From contig SNVD02010268.1 of NCBI GenBank assembly GCA_013180625.2, positions 124,001 through 188,000 on the forward strand: a stretch of DNA of 64,000 nt. The letters are read 5' to 3'. Every line of letters starts with the position of its first letter. The first letter of the stretch is position 1. This stretch comes from Boswellia sacra. Lineage: Eukaryota > Streptophyta > Magnoliopsida > Sapindales > Burseraceae. Below, piece by piece: positions 37,181 through 49,969 of the stretch. The notes below the pieces were generated by a model, which searched no databases, was not told where the DNA came from, and was given only the letters and a program-made list of their open reading frames with translations. Position numbers and translations under genes: made by a program.

Positions 37181-40100
37181 TTTTTTTGGAAAAATTACTA
37201 TTAACATAAAAAGAAAAACAAAAGTACAGGATACGAGGGGCATACTCCAAGAAGAGTACCTAGTACTTACAAGCCCAAAAGAAAAAAAATAAAGCCCAAA
37301 GGCTCCAAACAAAACAAACGAAACATAGAGCCAAAGGCCCCAAACAAATAGAAGATGGCGCATTGGTCCAAAAGCAACCACAACAAAACTATCATCACCA
37401 AAACAACAAAACAAAAGGGCGCATTGGCTCAAGCAACAAAAAAACAAAGTCCAAGAAACAAAACTAACGATGTAAGCCCCATATGGCATGAACTGAAGAG
37501 TGATCACATACTTGGCCTCCAATCACCTGATGACGAGTCCGATGACGCTGTTGATACACACGATCATTTCTCTCATACCATAGACACTAAACTGTAGCAG
37601 AAAAGACCAAACGTGCAAGGATATGTCCAAAATTCTTCCTGCCCTCAAGATGAAGAGAAGCCCAATGAAGTAGAGAGAGCCAACCAAAAGATGGCCAAAC
37701 AATGAGTGTCTTAGCTGAAATCTTCCCTCATACAGAAGACGAGAAAGGGCAGCTAAAGAAAAGATGCTCATGAGTCTTATTTGTTGAAGCACAAAGAACA
37801 CAGCCTGAAGAAGATAACATGCCATGACGCCGTAGTCGATCCATAGTACAAAGACGACCCAATGAAGCAAGCCAAAGAATAAAGGAGTACCTTGGAACAT
37901 GGCCAGGGAACTAGAGAAGATGATGAAAGGAGTTCACCGATCGTCTACTCCGTAATAATTCCCATGCTGAGTCAATGGAGAAAATACCAGAAGTGTGGCC
38001 CTTCCAAACAATATGGTCAGGAGTCCCCATCATAGGCCGGATGCTGACAGAGTCCCAAACCTATCCAAGGACAGGCCCACCATCAGGAAAAGCCCAATCC
38101 CCATCCTGAATAATAGCTGAAACCTTGGCATCTGAGGGAAGACCTGTAGATGAAACAGTCCTGAAAGAAAATAGATCACAAAGACGTCCCTGCGGTAACC
38201 AGTAATCCTGCCAAAGTGAGGTATCACGTCCATCTCTGATACAAGAAACAAATTTACCCCTACACCAATCCCGACTGTGCAAAATCTTCCTCCAAGACCA
38301 GGAGGCTCCAGAAGTAACTCGAACCTGCCAAAATGAGCGACCCCGAAGGAGCACCTTATGAACCCAAGAAGACCATGTGGAAGACTTGTCAGAAAGAAGT
38401 CTCCAAACATGCTTCAGAATAGCAGCACGATTCCACTCCTTCACTCGCTTAATTCCCAATCCACCTTCCTTCAACGGATAGCAAACCGAATCATAAGCTA
38501 CTTTGGCCCCAGAACGAGACAAAGAGGTCCCTGTCTAGAGAAAAGCAGCCAGAATATCCTCGATCTTTCGTACCACAGTAGCCGGTAAAATGAACATAGA
38601 TGACCAATAGACCTGGATGGAAAATAATACCGATTTAATCAACTGGAGGCGGCCAACATAAGTCAGCACAGCAGAAGTCCATAACCTAACCCTCGACAGA
38701 ATCCGTTCTATCAATGGAGCGTAATCTGAAAGGCGTAATCTGGTACTGATTAGTGGCACCCCCAAATATCGGACCGGCAAACTCCCCACTTGAAAACCCA
38801 AAATGGACTGCAACACTGTTCGATCCTCATCATTGACTCCGAAAAAGAAGACATGACTCTTGGCCGAATGCGTAACCAAACCAGAGAGCTTTGCAAATTC
38901 CTGCAAAGTAGCACAAACCACCCTAACAGAGCCCACATCTGCCCTACAAAAAACCATCAGATCATCTGCAAAACAAAGATGAGTAAGAAAAATCTGCTGG
39001 CATCTCCAATGGTATCGAAAACCAGGCCGCTGAGAGGCCTCTTGAAGAATACCACTCAAACCCTCTATGGCCAACACAAAAAGGTATGGTGATAACGGAT
39101 CACCCTGTCGAACACCTCTGGAAGTGGGAAAAAACCCATGAAGCTCTCCATTTAAAGTAACCGAGAAATGTGCAGAAGACATGCAAGTCGCAATCTATTG
39201 AACCATACACTCTGGAATAACGATCGCCCTTAACCCCAAAAGGATAAAATCCTAACTGACAGTATCAAAAGCTTTGCGAATATCCACCTTTGAAGCGCAC
39301 CAGGGAGGTGAATGCCCAAGATGGTAATTATACATGAGCTCTTGAGTCAATAGAATGGCATCAGAGATCCTCTGACCTGGGACAAAAGCTAACTGCGAAC
39401 TCTCAATTATATCAGGTAAAACTGCTTTGAACCGGTTCACAATCACTTTAGAGATGCACTTGTAAAGTATATTACAACAAGAGATTGGTCGAAAGTCACT
39501 CATAGTCCTCGGAGTCTCAACCTTGGGGACCAAGGCAATCCTAGTGGCATTAACACACTTTGACATCCGGCAAATCACAAAGAAGTAGCGTACAGTAGCC
39601 GTAAACTCCATACTAATAATGTCCCAAGCCCTCTTAAAGAACAGAGAAGTGTACCCATCCGGTCCTGGAGCTTTATCATCAGGAATCGAGAATAAAGTTG
39701 ACCTAATCTCATCATCGGTAATAGGGCACACCAAAGAAGGCAGCATCTCTGCAGAAACTCTTCCACAGAAAAACCGAGAAGCCGCTTCAATAGAAGGTCG
39801 AGAAGGAGCTGTAAGTAATTTCTGAAAATACCTTACAGCCAGATGACCTAAGTCACCTCGATCTGTAATGATGGTACCATCCTCATCCTCAAGCTGATGA
39901 ATCCGATTCCTGACCTGTCTATGGATCAGAGACTTGTGAAAGAACTTGGTATTCTGATCCCCCAAAGAAAGCCATTGGATCCTTGACCTCTACCGAAATA
40001 AAGCCTCCTTATCCTTGCACAATTGGGAATACTGCTTAGCATAATCCCTCTCAGCCAAAATACAATCTAGGGAATATGGGTTCTCATCCAAAGCAGCCTG

Positions 40101-41745
40101 AGATGCGGCCCACTGAGCCCTAGCCTCAATGACTCTACTAGAGATGTGGCTAGAATCCTTGGCATGCAAAATCTTAAACTCATACTTCAATAGGCCCAAT
40201 TTCTGTGTGACTCGAAACATAGGATCCCCGTCCACAGGCATAGACCATACTCGCTGAACAATCTCTAAGAAATCCTCTCGGTCAGCCCAAAAGTTCAAAA
40301 ATTTGAATGGACTAGAGATATGCCTACGCTGATCTCCAAACCTGGTGACCATAGCACTGTGATTAGAAACATCCTGTGGAAGAACCTCAGAAGATGTGTT
40401 AGGCCAAGTTAAGAACCATGAAGCACTACCAAAACTCCAATCAAGAGTCCTAAGAATAGTACCCTCTTTGTGCTGCCCATTATGCCAAGTATACCGAAGC
40501 CCAAAGGATGGTATCCTGAGTAATGCTGCATCATGAATACACTAACCAAACTCATCCATGTAACCATGCCATGCCTGACCCCCACCAATTCTATCCGAAT
40601 AGCGTAAAATCGCATTGAAATCACACAATGCCAACCAAGGTAAGTCACCAAACCTCATGGACTAAGCTCTGAGAAAATCCCACAACTGTCGACGAACACC
40701 CGGAGCGTTAGAACCATAAACAAAGATCAAACCAAAAGAAACCCCATCTGATAATCTGGTAGCCCGACAAACTATCCACTGTGGAGAAAGCTGCAAACCA
40801 CTCAAACTGTACAAAGTAAGATCCCAACACACCAAAACTCTACAAGCAATTAACTCAGTGGCATTGGATAAGAACTTTCAGGAAGGACAAATATCCGAAA
40901 CAACTGAAGGAAGGAGCTGCTGATCAACCTTAGTTTCTAAGAGACCAATCAAACCTAAAGAGTACCTAGAAATCAAGTTCCAGTTTCTAACTACTCGCTG
41001 CGTAGAGAAGCCATTAAGGCCTGTAATATTCCAACTTCCAACTTCCGATCATAGGAAACTGGAAAAAAAAAACTCAGAACTCAATAAAGAAAATCATCGG
41101 AGGCACGTGCCCCCTCTACCCCCATTACCACCATTTTTAATCTGAACTTTGTTACCCTTTCCAACAGGAGGAGCAACAGTGGATTTTGTAACAGTGGCAG
41201 GTGGTTGACTATCCAAAGGCGTCACAGTGGATTTTGGAGGATCCGGAGCAACAAACCCCTCTGGAGGGGCAATCCCTGAAGAATCAGGCAAAGTAGCTAT
41301 AGGGCTAAAAGAGCACTTCAATATCTGATCCTGGTGATCCTCAATAGGAGATAGTGAATCAGAATCAGAAGTAGACTTAGAACCCGAGCCAGTGGCAGTA
41401 ACCTGACCTACCTCAGCAAAGATCCTATCAATCGAATCTGTCTCTGTATTCACTGGACTTGAAGTCAGTGGAGCAAGAGGTCCGGCTGGTGTGGATTCTG
41501 TAGCAAAACCTTTACCTCTGTCTTGTAGAACTGGGGTTACATCTGCAGCAATAATCAGATCCTGATCAGCCTCTACTGCTGCAATAGCAGGGTCATCCGT
41601 CTTCCCATTGTATCGCAAGACAGGGGCTGTAGTAGTATCTGGCGCCTCGGCCTCTCTAGAAGAAGAAAGCACAACAGGCACAGGACAAGAATGGCCAAAT
41701 AAAAACAACACTTGGAACAGCGCTTCGGTTTAAGGTTTCCTCTTC
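37180..41745 (-). mobile_element. L1-type LINE retrotransposon, 5'-truncated and decayed
   Basis: Transcribed leftward. 41711-41094: Pro/Ser/Thr-rich end of ORF1 finishing in NGGNGGRGG. About 41060-40330: endonuclease domain of ORF2 with GLIGLLETKV and LCDFNAILRYSDRIGGGQ pieces, broken by stops. 39965-39252: start of reverse transcriptase (GDQNTKFFHKSLIHRQVRNR, DDKAPGPDGYTSLFFK, VALVPKVE-type motif). 39182-38535: RT core (LNGELHGFFPTSRGVRQGDP, LCFADDLMVFCRA). 38522-38061 and 37900-37523: C-terminal zinc-binding region (KEGGLGIKRVKEWNRAAILK). Several frameshifts and stops make it inactive. The 3' end has a short T8 run (plus strand) at 37180. No target duplication was found. It lies inside the coiled-coil gene copy. 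Confidence 0.9.
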
Positions 41746-42770
41746 TTTCCTTAGTTCATTGACTACATCCCACGAGTCGTATAATTTAAATAGTGATGTG
41801 AAATTATTGTTAATATAAATGTAAAGTTATGTTTTATACTTATCACATTACTTTAATAGTTATTTCGTATTATATTTATATTGTATATATTGTTTTGTAT
41901 TATATGTTTTTGTTTTGATATATATTGAATTTATTAAAAATTATGTCATATTTTATTTTTATGACCCATTTGACATCCCTAACCTTTAATGATTAAAATT
42001 TCTTTTATCTTAATTTATTTCTTCGTCCCATGTTTTTATATGTAAAATATTTTATATATATTTTTTAAAGAGAGTGTTATATGTATACCATTACTAATAT
42101 ATTCAATTTTCTTTAATAATTTTATTTTTCATAACATTTAAACCAGAGTTTCTTACCAGGATTCTATTTTTTTTCCTTAAATTATTCATATCTAGATTGA
42201 TATTTTATAGTATACATGCCTAAACTATAAATTAAATAATTCAAAACTAATATGTAATAAATAAATAATTGATAAAATAATATTGAAAAAATTTAAAATA
42301 ATAAAAAGAAATATGGAGTAATAGAACCTAGAATTGAAATTATATTGAGATAATATATTATCTTTATTTGCTGAGAGAATATGAAAAGGGTGTTATGTAA
42401 AAGACCAAATTTTTGAATTTATGATATAATAAAATACATAAACATTAAAAGCTTTTATCATATAATATTTGAATTTTAAAAAATTAGACATGAATTATGA
42501 TCTAACAGGGAATTTGGGAGGTTCATCCATCCTAAATAAGAAATGAAAATAGATTATTGTATTTTTTATTGGAATTAGTTATTAGGAAATAAGATATTTG
42601 AGGATATAAATTTTTATATTTTTGAATTTTAATTTATATAAGATGATAGATAAATAGGAAACTTATTATATAGATTTCAGACAAATAATAATAATAATGA
42701 ATTTCAGGAGTCTTAACTTTTGGGAAACTTAAAAATAACTAAAATAAACTTTGGCGCCTTAAAGAAATAT
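41746..42770. other. AT-rich DNA beyond the LINE
   Basis: No gene. A part near 41836-41895 (TTTTATACTTATCACATTAC...TATTATATTTATATTG) resembles 63765-63825 in the coiled-coil gene at the window end, so the interrupted copy may continue here. Near 42750-42800 TTGGCGCCTTAAAG...GGGGCCCTAGGCAACCGC looks like one end of a further hAT-type element; the other end was not located. Confidence 0.4.
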
Positions 42771-42797
42771 GGGGCCCTAGGCAACCGCTTCAGTTGC

Positions 42798-42917
42798 CGA
42801 GTTCAGCAGGTACTGCATCCAACAGAGCCGAAGCATCGTTGTGCAGAAACCGAAGGGCAATCTTGAATTTCTTCCTACTTGGCTTGGTTAACGCCACATC
42901 CTTGTTCTCGTCCATTT
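42798..42917 (-). other. Short unrecognised open frame, possible first exon
   Basis: The minus strand from an ATG at 42917 reads MDENKDVALTKPSRKKFKIA and then LRFLHNDASALLDAVPAELGN before a stop. A GTACCT that could be a donor follows codon 34. It is basic and could be the first exon of a lost gene. No family recognised. Confidence 0.3.
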
Positions 42918-44077
42918 AGAATTTCTTTGAGAGAATTTCTTCCTTTGTTTGAATATGACTTATACTGAGAAAGGGCTGAAACGAAAATGGCTATGCAACT
43001 CTGAATTTCTTTCATTTCTATGGGATTTATTGAAAGAAAAATGGTTTGTTAAGGTAAGGTAGTTATTTCCGTTAGTGTTTATGTAGGTATGATTGTTACT
43101 CAAACAACTTTTATCTCACGTCCGCATATGGGTGATACAAAGCACAAGGAGACTATGCAATCTTAGACCAAGTACTGCAATTTGTAAGGTCAGCTCTAGC
43201 TGTTTCTAGAAGTCATTCATCTCACTACTGTGCGATGCAGCTGCCCACTTGGGGAGAAGAGAGTTAAGGTATATCATGCATTGCAAGGAAAGTAACACGA
43301 GAGCGAGGCCCGAGATGATTACAGATCAAATGGGCAATTAAAATGGCAAAAAAAAAAAAAAGCAGCTAGCAAATTGCATTTATTGTTGGAGCTAGCTCTT
43401 TAATGGGTAAGCTTTATTTTTTTTAAGTAGGTAAATTCGCAGTATTTATACAACTGTTTAATTAGCAAAGCTAGTACAAACTAATGTCCTTAGAAATCCT
43501 AGCTGCAACCTGCGTCCGTTCACCAACTATATAAATATATATATATATAAAGTGACAACAATTAGCAACATTAAATCATGAGAAAATATTTTCTCATTAG
43601 CTAGTAATTATTAACTCGAAAGGATAAAATCACCAGCGGGCATTAACCTCTTCCTGAAACATATGCTCATGCCTCTCAGCTTTTGCTTCAGAAACTCTAC
43701 CTTAGAATCAAACTCTCCGGCCCCTTGCCTCTTTTAATGCCAAAAAGCTTCAATTTAAGAGTTGTAATCTGCTCTTCAGCACATGCTTTCTCCAGACTTG
43801 CTTCTCTAAGCCGCTTTGATTCAATTGATTCATCTGGTTCCAATGCAAAGCTCATCAGCCGAGTCATCTAAGCACGTAAGAATCCAACATTCAGGTCCAA
43901 CAGCTCGAAGTCCTTTAATGTTTTGTCTAAGATCTCATAATCAGCTCAAGAGGTGGAAAGGTTGCAATCTCTGATGGCCTCCGCAATGTTAACAATCCAG
44001 TTCATTATTTCAGCAGCCAATTTACAGTTAATGCTCTTGAGAAGATGGTCATGCAGAAAGGAATTCAGGGAGCAACA

Positions 44078-44082
44078 GAGCT
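44078..44082. repeat. Copia target-site duplication, left copy
   Basis: GAGCT directly before the LTR start TGTTGAG; the matching copy is at 49442-49446. Confidence 0.95.
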
Positions 44083-44619
44083 TGTTGAGTGTGGCTCATA
44101 TGCAAGTGGGAGAGAGATCCCACATTGGTTAAGTTACAAAGCATAAGTCTCATATGAGCTTATAAAAGGAGGCCATATGGGAGAAGTTATGTATCCCATT
44201 TTGAAATATCTTTCACCAAATTACAGAATCTAATAAGTCTCATAAGTCTCATATGACCTTAAAGTTTGTAATATTTGTTTTTTCCCTTCTTTGTTTTGGG
44301 TATTTGTAGTATTGCCCAATTGTTTGGGTAATTATAGTTTGGCTCAACTATTTGGGTTATTGCAGTTTGGCCCAATAGTTGTGGTATTTGTATTGTGGCC
44401 CAAAAGTTGTAATTCTCTTTGAAGATAGTGGAAAGTTTCTTCAGCGGCGCCCGAGGACGTAGGTATTTATACCGAACCTCTTTAAATCCTGGTGTGTATT
44501 CTATTTCTGCATTGTGGTTGATTGGTTGCCTCTTTAGTTGCTATTATATTCAAATCTGGCATAGTTTGTGTTGTGCATTTGGTTGTTCTATTGGTTGTCG
44601 CTTCCGCTTGTGCATAACA
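44083..44619 (+). repeat. Copia 5' LTR, 537 bp
   Basis: Starts TGTTGAGTGTGGCTC, ends GTGCATAACA. TATA box TATAAAA at 44161-44167. Near-identical to the 3' LTR except for a divergent patch at about 44217-44258 and roughly ten single-base differences. Confidence 0.95.
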
Positions 44620-44621
44620 AT

Positions 44622-44633
44622 TGGTATCAGAGC
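44622..44633 (+). other. Copia primer-binding site
   Basis: TGGTATCAGAGC, two bases after the 5' LTR, is the usual plant site complementary to the 3' end of initiator-Met tRNA. Confidence 0.95.
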
Positions 44634-44785
44634 CGAAGGTTTTGGGTAGTTAGTGGCTATTTCATTGAAGCACTTACTACTGTTCTGGGCTGTTGATTTT
44701 GGATTGCTAGTTATTGAATATAATAGTTTGTTTGGAGCTTGGTTATTGGTGATTTGTGTATCGAGCTTATTTGTGAGAGGTAGTT

Positions 44786-47700
44786 ATGGCTTCATTGTCA
44801 ACTGTACCCGAGAAGACAGTGACTGTGACAAATGCAAAAATAGATGTTGAAAAATTTGATGGTCGAAATAATTTCGACTTATGGCAGAGTGAGGTGTTGG
44901 ACGGGTTGTACCAGCAGGATTTGGATATTGTTCTAGAAGAAACAAAACCAGAAGATATCAGTGCAAGAGATTGGGACAGGCTTAATATAAAAGCTTGTGG
45001 GTTGATTCGCTCTTGCTTGTGTAGAGAACAAAAGTATCCGTTCACTAAGGAGACATCTGCAAACAAATTGTGGAAGGCGTTGGAGAACAAATATATGAAG
45101 AAAAGCAATGAGAATCGGCTGTATCTATTGAAGAGATTGTTCCGTCTCCAGTTGAAACCAGGTACGAGCATCAGTTCTCATATTGATGAGTTTAATAAGT
45201 TAATTGCTGATTTGTTAAACTTAGATGAAACCTTCAAAGATGAAATTAAGGCTATGCTATTGATTGGCTCACTTCCGGATGAATTAGATCATTTGTGCAT
45301 TACTCTTATCCATGGGAAAGATAAACTGTCTTTTGAAGAAGTTTGTTCTGCTTTGTTGAATTATGAAATTCGTAAGAAAGATCAAAGGGAACATAGGGAT
45401 GAGTCAGTAGATGCATTGACAGTGAGAGGGCGTAGTCATAGTAGGAAACCAGGAAAAATGGGAAAATCTTGGTCGAGGGGTAGATTAGGAAAAGATGAGT
45501 GTGCCTTTTGTCGTGAGAAAGGGCATTGGAAGAAAGATTGTCCTAAGTTGAAAAAGAAAGAAAAGGGCAAGGCTGTTTCTGATGCATGTGTTGTTGAGCG
45601 TGAGGATGATAGTGATTCAGATATATGTCTAGTTGGTCATCCATCCACTTCTGTTTCTGATGAGTGGATTATGGATTCAGGTTGTACTTATCATATGTGT
45701 CCACATCGGGATTGGTTCTTTCAGTTTGAGGAGCTTGATTGTGGAGTTGTGTATATGGGCAATGATGATATTTGCCATACTGCTGGGATAGGTTCGATCC
45801 GATTGAGGAATCATGATGGACTGACTAGAGTTCTGACAGATGTTCGGTATGTACCGAAGTTGAAAAAGAATCTCATCTCTTTGGGAGCCTTAGAATCTAA
45901 AGGCTGTGGTATATCTATTCGAGATGGTATTCTGAGGGTCACTTCAGGCGCTCTTGTGGTATTGAAAGGTACTAGGAGGAACAACTTGTATTACTATAAT
46001 GGTAATACGGTTATTGGATCAGCTGCTATGGTTTCTAATGATGCAGACAGATTTAGAGATCACGAGACTGTGGCATATGCGTTTGGGACATGCAGGTGAG
46101 AAAGCCTTATTCAGTTTGGTGAAACGAGGCTTATTGAAAGGTGCAAAGACCTGCAAGCTGGATTTCTATGAGCATTGTGTTCTGGGAAAGCAGAAGAGAG
46201 TGAAATTTGGCACCGCTATTCATAATACCAAGGGTATTCTTGATTATGTTCACTCAGATGTGTGGGGACCTACTAAAACTGCATCTATGGGAGGTAGGCA
46301 CTACTTTGTTACTTTTGTTGATGACTTTTCCAGAAGAACTTGGGTGTACTGTTTGAAATCAAAAGATGATGTACTTCGTGCTTTCCTTAAATGGAAAAAG
46401 ATGATTGAGACACAGACTGGCAAGAAGATCAAGCATCTCAGAACAGATAATGGTGGTGAGTATTGCAGTGATCAGTTTTTGAAATTGTGTCAAGATGAAG
46501 GTATTGTACGTCATTTTACTGTTAGAGGTACACCACAGCAGAATGGGGTGGCAGAACGCATGAACCGGACATTGCTGGAGAAAGTTCGGTGTATGTTGTC
46601 CAATGCTGGGTTGGGCAAAGAATTTTGGGCTGAGGCTGTGACTTATGCGTGTCATCTCATTAATCGTCTACCTTCAGCTGCTATTGGTGATAGAACTCCA
46701 TTGGAGGTATGGTCTGGACAACCTGTTTCTGATTATGATTCTTTACATGTTTTTGGTTCTACTGCATATTATCATGTGAAAGAATCTAAGCTGGATCCTA
46801 GAGCCAAGAAAGCGATTTTCTTGGGATTTGCTTCAGGAGTGAAAGGATATCGTCTTGGTGTCCTAGTTCGAGGAAGATTATATCCAGCAGAGATGTGACA
46901 TTTGATGAGTCTTCAATGTTGAAGAAATCAGAAAACCAGACAAAGGTGAATGGTACTCCACAGCAGGTGGAGCATACTCAGCAGCAGGTGGAGTTTGAAA
47001 CGACGACATTGAACCCAGTTAGATCTGTTGAGACAGATGATGGTACTCCTATGACAGAGGGAGATTTGGGAGATGATGGTGAGGGTTCTACTCAGGAACC
47101 CCAACAGCAACAAGAATCTATTGCAATTGATAGGCCAAGACGTGAGATTCGCAGACCTGCTCGATTTGCTGATATGGTGGCCTATGCACTTCCAATTGTA
47201 GATGCTGATGTTCCTTCCACTTATAGAGAGGCAGTCAGATGTTCTGAAGTTGATCAGTGGAAGACAGCTATGAGCGAAGAGATGCAGTCTCTTCAGAAGA
47301 ATGAAACTTGGGAGCTAGCTCAACTACCGAAGGGTAAAAAGGCAATTGGGTGCAAATGGGTATATGCAAAGAAAGATGGATTTCCTGACAAGAATGACCC
47401 GCTACAAGGCAAGGTTGGTGGCTAAAGGCTACGCTCAGAGGGAAGGAATTGACTACAATGAGGTATTTTCTCCAGTTGTGAAACATTCTTCCATTAGAAT
47501 TTTGTTGGCCTTGGTAGCTCAGATGAATATGGAACTAGTTCAACTTGATGTAAAAACTGCATTTTTACATGGTGACTTGGAAGAGGAAATCTATATGACT
47601 CAGCCAGAGGGATTCAAAGTTGCTGGTAAGAAAAATTTGGTTTGCAAACTGAAAAGATCGCTTTATGGTTTGAAGCAATCTCCCAGACAGTGGTATAAGC

Positions 47701-48782
47701 GATTTGATCGATTTATGATGGGTCAGAGGTACACAAGAAGCAAATTTGATAATTGTGTGTATTTTCGGAGGCTACGTGATGGTTCTTTCATTTATCTACT
47801 CTTGTATGTTGATGATATGTTGATAGCTTCGACGGATGTCGAAGAAATTACAAAGTTGAAGACTCAGTTGAATCGAGAGTTTGAGATGAAAGATTTGGGT
47901 GAAGCTAAGAAGATTCTTGGCATGGAGATTAGTAGAGATAGAGGGAGAAGCAAGATTTGTTTGACTCAGAAGCAGTATCTGAAGAAGGTATTACAGCGGT
48001 TTGGCATTACAGAGCAGTCTAAACCTGTAAGTACCCCACTTGCTCCTCATATGAAGCTCAGTGCATCTTTATCTCCTAGTACAGATGAGGAATGAGAGTA
48101 CATGTCTCGAGTTCCGTATGCTAATGCAGTTGATAGCCTGATGTATGCTATGGTGTGTACGAGACCCGACATTTCACATGCAGTTGGAGTTGTGAGCAGA
48201 TACATGCATGATCCTGGTAAAGGACATTGGCAAGCAGTGAAATGGATTCTACGGTATTTGTTGAGAACCGTAGATGTTGGCTTAGTCTTTGAGAGAGATG
48301 ATACATGTGGTCAGTATGCTATTGGTTATGTTGATTCAGATTATGCTGGTGATTTGGATAAACGTCGATCGACAACCGGTTATGTGTTTACTCTTGCAAG
48401 AGCACCAGTGAGTTGGAAGTCTACTTTACAGTCTACAGTGGCTTTGTCTACTACGGAGGCAGAGTATATGGCTATGACAGAGGCTGTGAAGGAAGCTATT
48501 TGGTTACAGGGTTTGCTGGATGAATTGGGAATTAGGCAGAAGAAGATTAGTCTTTATTCTGACAGTCAGAGTGCTATCCATTTAGCAAAGAATCCAGTGT
48601 TCCATGTTCGTACGAAGCATATTGATGTTCGGTATCATTTTGTGCGGGAAATCATTGATGAAGGAAGAATCTTACTTCAGAAGATTAAGACTGCCGAGAA
48701 TCCCGCAGATATGTTGACTAAGGTTGTGACAGCGATCAAGTTCAGTCATTGTTTGGACTTGATCAACATTGTACGAGTTTGA
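44786..48782 (+). pseudogene. Copia gag-pol polyprotein, disrupted
   Basis: Starts at ATG 44786. Gag with zinc knuckle CAFCREKGHWKKDC; protease WIMDSGCTYHMC; the reading then changes frame near 46060-46100. Integrase: GAG-pre-integrase RLGHAGEKALFSLVKRGLL, core with SDVWGP, TDNGGEY and GTPQQNGVAERMNRTLLEK. The frame changes again near 46895 and near 47400. RT: VQLDVKTAFLHGDLEEEIYM, SLYGLKQSPRQWYKRF, LLYVDDMLIAS. A TGA at 48093-48095 interrupts just before RNase H ([29 protein letters not shown]). Ends IVRV and TGA at 48782. All catalytic motifs remain visible, so the breaks are few and probably recent. Confidence 0.95.
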
Positions 48783-48871
48783 CCGCGCCATTGGGCGCAT
48801 TTAGAGGCGTTGCAGTTGTGATAGAGAATGTGGGAAAAAGAAGAAATCTGTGGTGGGTCGACATATTCGTC

Positions 48872-48883
48872 AAGGTGGAGATT
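48872..48883 (+). other. Copia polypurine tract
   Basis: AAGGTGGAGATT directly before the 3' LTR. Confidence 0.8.
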
Positions 48884-49441
48884 TGTTGAGTGTGGCTCAT
48901 ATGCAAGTGGGAGAGAGATCCCACATTGGTTAAGTTACAAAGCATAAGTCTCATATGAGCTTATAAAAGGAGGCCATATGGGAGAAGTTATGTATCCCAT
49001 TTTGAAATATCTTTCACCCCCCATAATTGTAAGGTCTCACAAAAAAGACCTCATAGTTTAAGGGCCTTTCAGTAAGGACCTTAAATGTTGTAATATTTGT
49101 TTTTTCCCTTCTTTGTTTTGGGTATTTGTAGTATTGCCCAATTGTTTGGGTAATTATAGTTTGGCTCAACTATTTGGGTTATTACAGTTTGACCCAATAG
49201 TTGTGGTATTTGTATTGTGACCCAAAAGTTGTAATTCTCTTTGAAGATAGTGGAAAGTTTCTTCAGCGGCGCCCGAAGACGTAGGTATTTATACTGAACC
49301 TCGTTAAATCCTGGTGTGTATTCTATTTCTGCATTGTGGTTGATTGGTTACCTCTTTAGTTGCTATTATATTCAAATCTGGTATAGTTTGTGTTGTGCAT
49401 TTGGTTGTTCTATTGGTTTTCGCTTCCGCTTGTGCATAACA
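48884..49441 (+). repeat. Copia 3' LTR, 558 bp
   Basis: TGTTGAG...GCATAACA. TATA box at 48962-48968. About 21 bases longer than the 5' LTR because positions 49017-49078 hold an unrelated-looking stretch containing the small palindrome AGGTCT-CACAAAAA-AGACCT. Confidence 0.95.
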
Positions 49442-49446
49442 GAGCT
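49442..49446. repeat. Copia target-site duplication, right copy
   Basis: GAGCT directly after the 3' LTR; the partner is at 44078-44082. Confidence 0.95.
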
Positions 49447-49969
49447 CTTAGTATTTAGTCATACGGCAATAGGAGAGCTCGGAGTTCAACCATCTACAAC
49501 ATGCCCATTACTGGTCTCTAATGCCATCATGCTGTTGTTTTGAATATTTCCTTGCAGAACGTCTGGTCTCCTAGCTCAATAACCAAGGGAACTGCAAATA
49601 GATTAAATTATCTAGTCACATATCAATTGAAAAACAGAGCTAAAAGCAGAAATATCGAAACACACCAGAATTAATTGTTTTGCTTCAGCATCTACATTCA
49701 GAAATCCATTTGCTCTAACTATGTACACCTACAGGAATGAAACAGAATTCAACAAATAAGATCAAGAACCCATAAAAAGATCTAGCAACTGCTAGATACA
49801 TAGAAACTTAACCCAATTAAAATAAAGGGGAAAACGAGAAGGGTCAGCAAGACACGTGCAGCGGATTTACGAAACTAACTAAGAATATTTGCACAATTGG
49901 ATATCAAATAAATAGATCAGTTTAGCTCAGTTGCATATGCGCTTATAGGTGAAATATGATGGAACTTTA

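Larger units (their letters stand above)
44083..49441 (+). mobile_element. Full-length Copia LTR retrotransposon (TNT1/Tork-like), 5.36 kb
   Basis: Bounded by two LTRs with TG...CA ends and flanked by a 5-bp GAGCT duplication. Order: LTR, primer-binding site complementary to initiator-Met tRNA, gag, protease, integrase, reverse transcriptase, RNase H, purine-rich tract, LTR. Integrase before RT is the Copia order. Structurally complete, but the polyprotein has three frame changes and one internal stop. It inserted into the last exon of B3 pseudogene C in the sense opposite to that gene. Confidence 0.96.

Noticed and set aside
37151..37522. 123-codon Cys/Phe-rich minus-strand frame that could be read as a membrane protein
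   Set aside because: It is the 3' untranslated end of the LINE; its composition comes from T/G-rich sequence.
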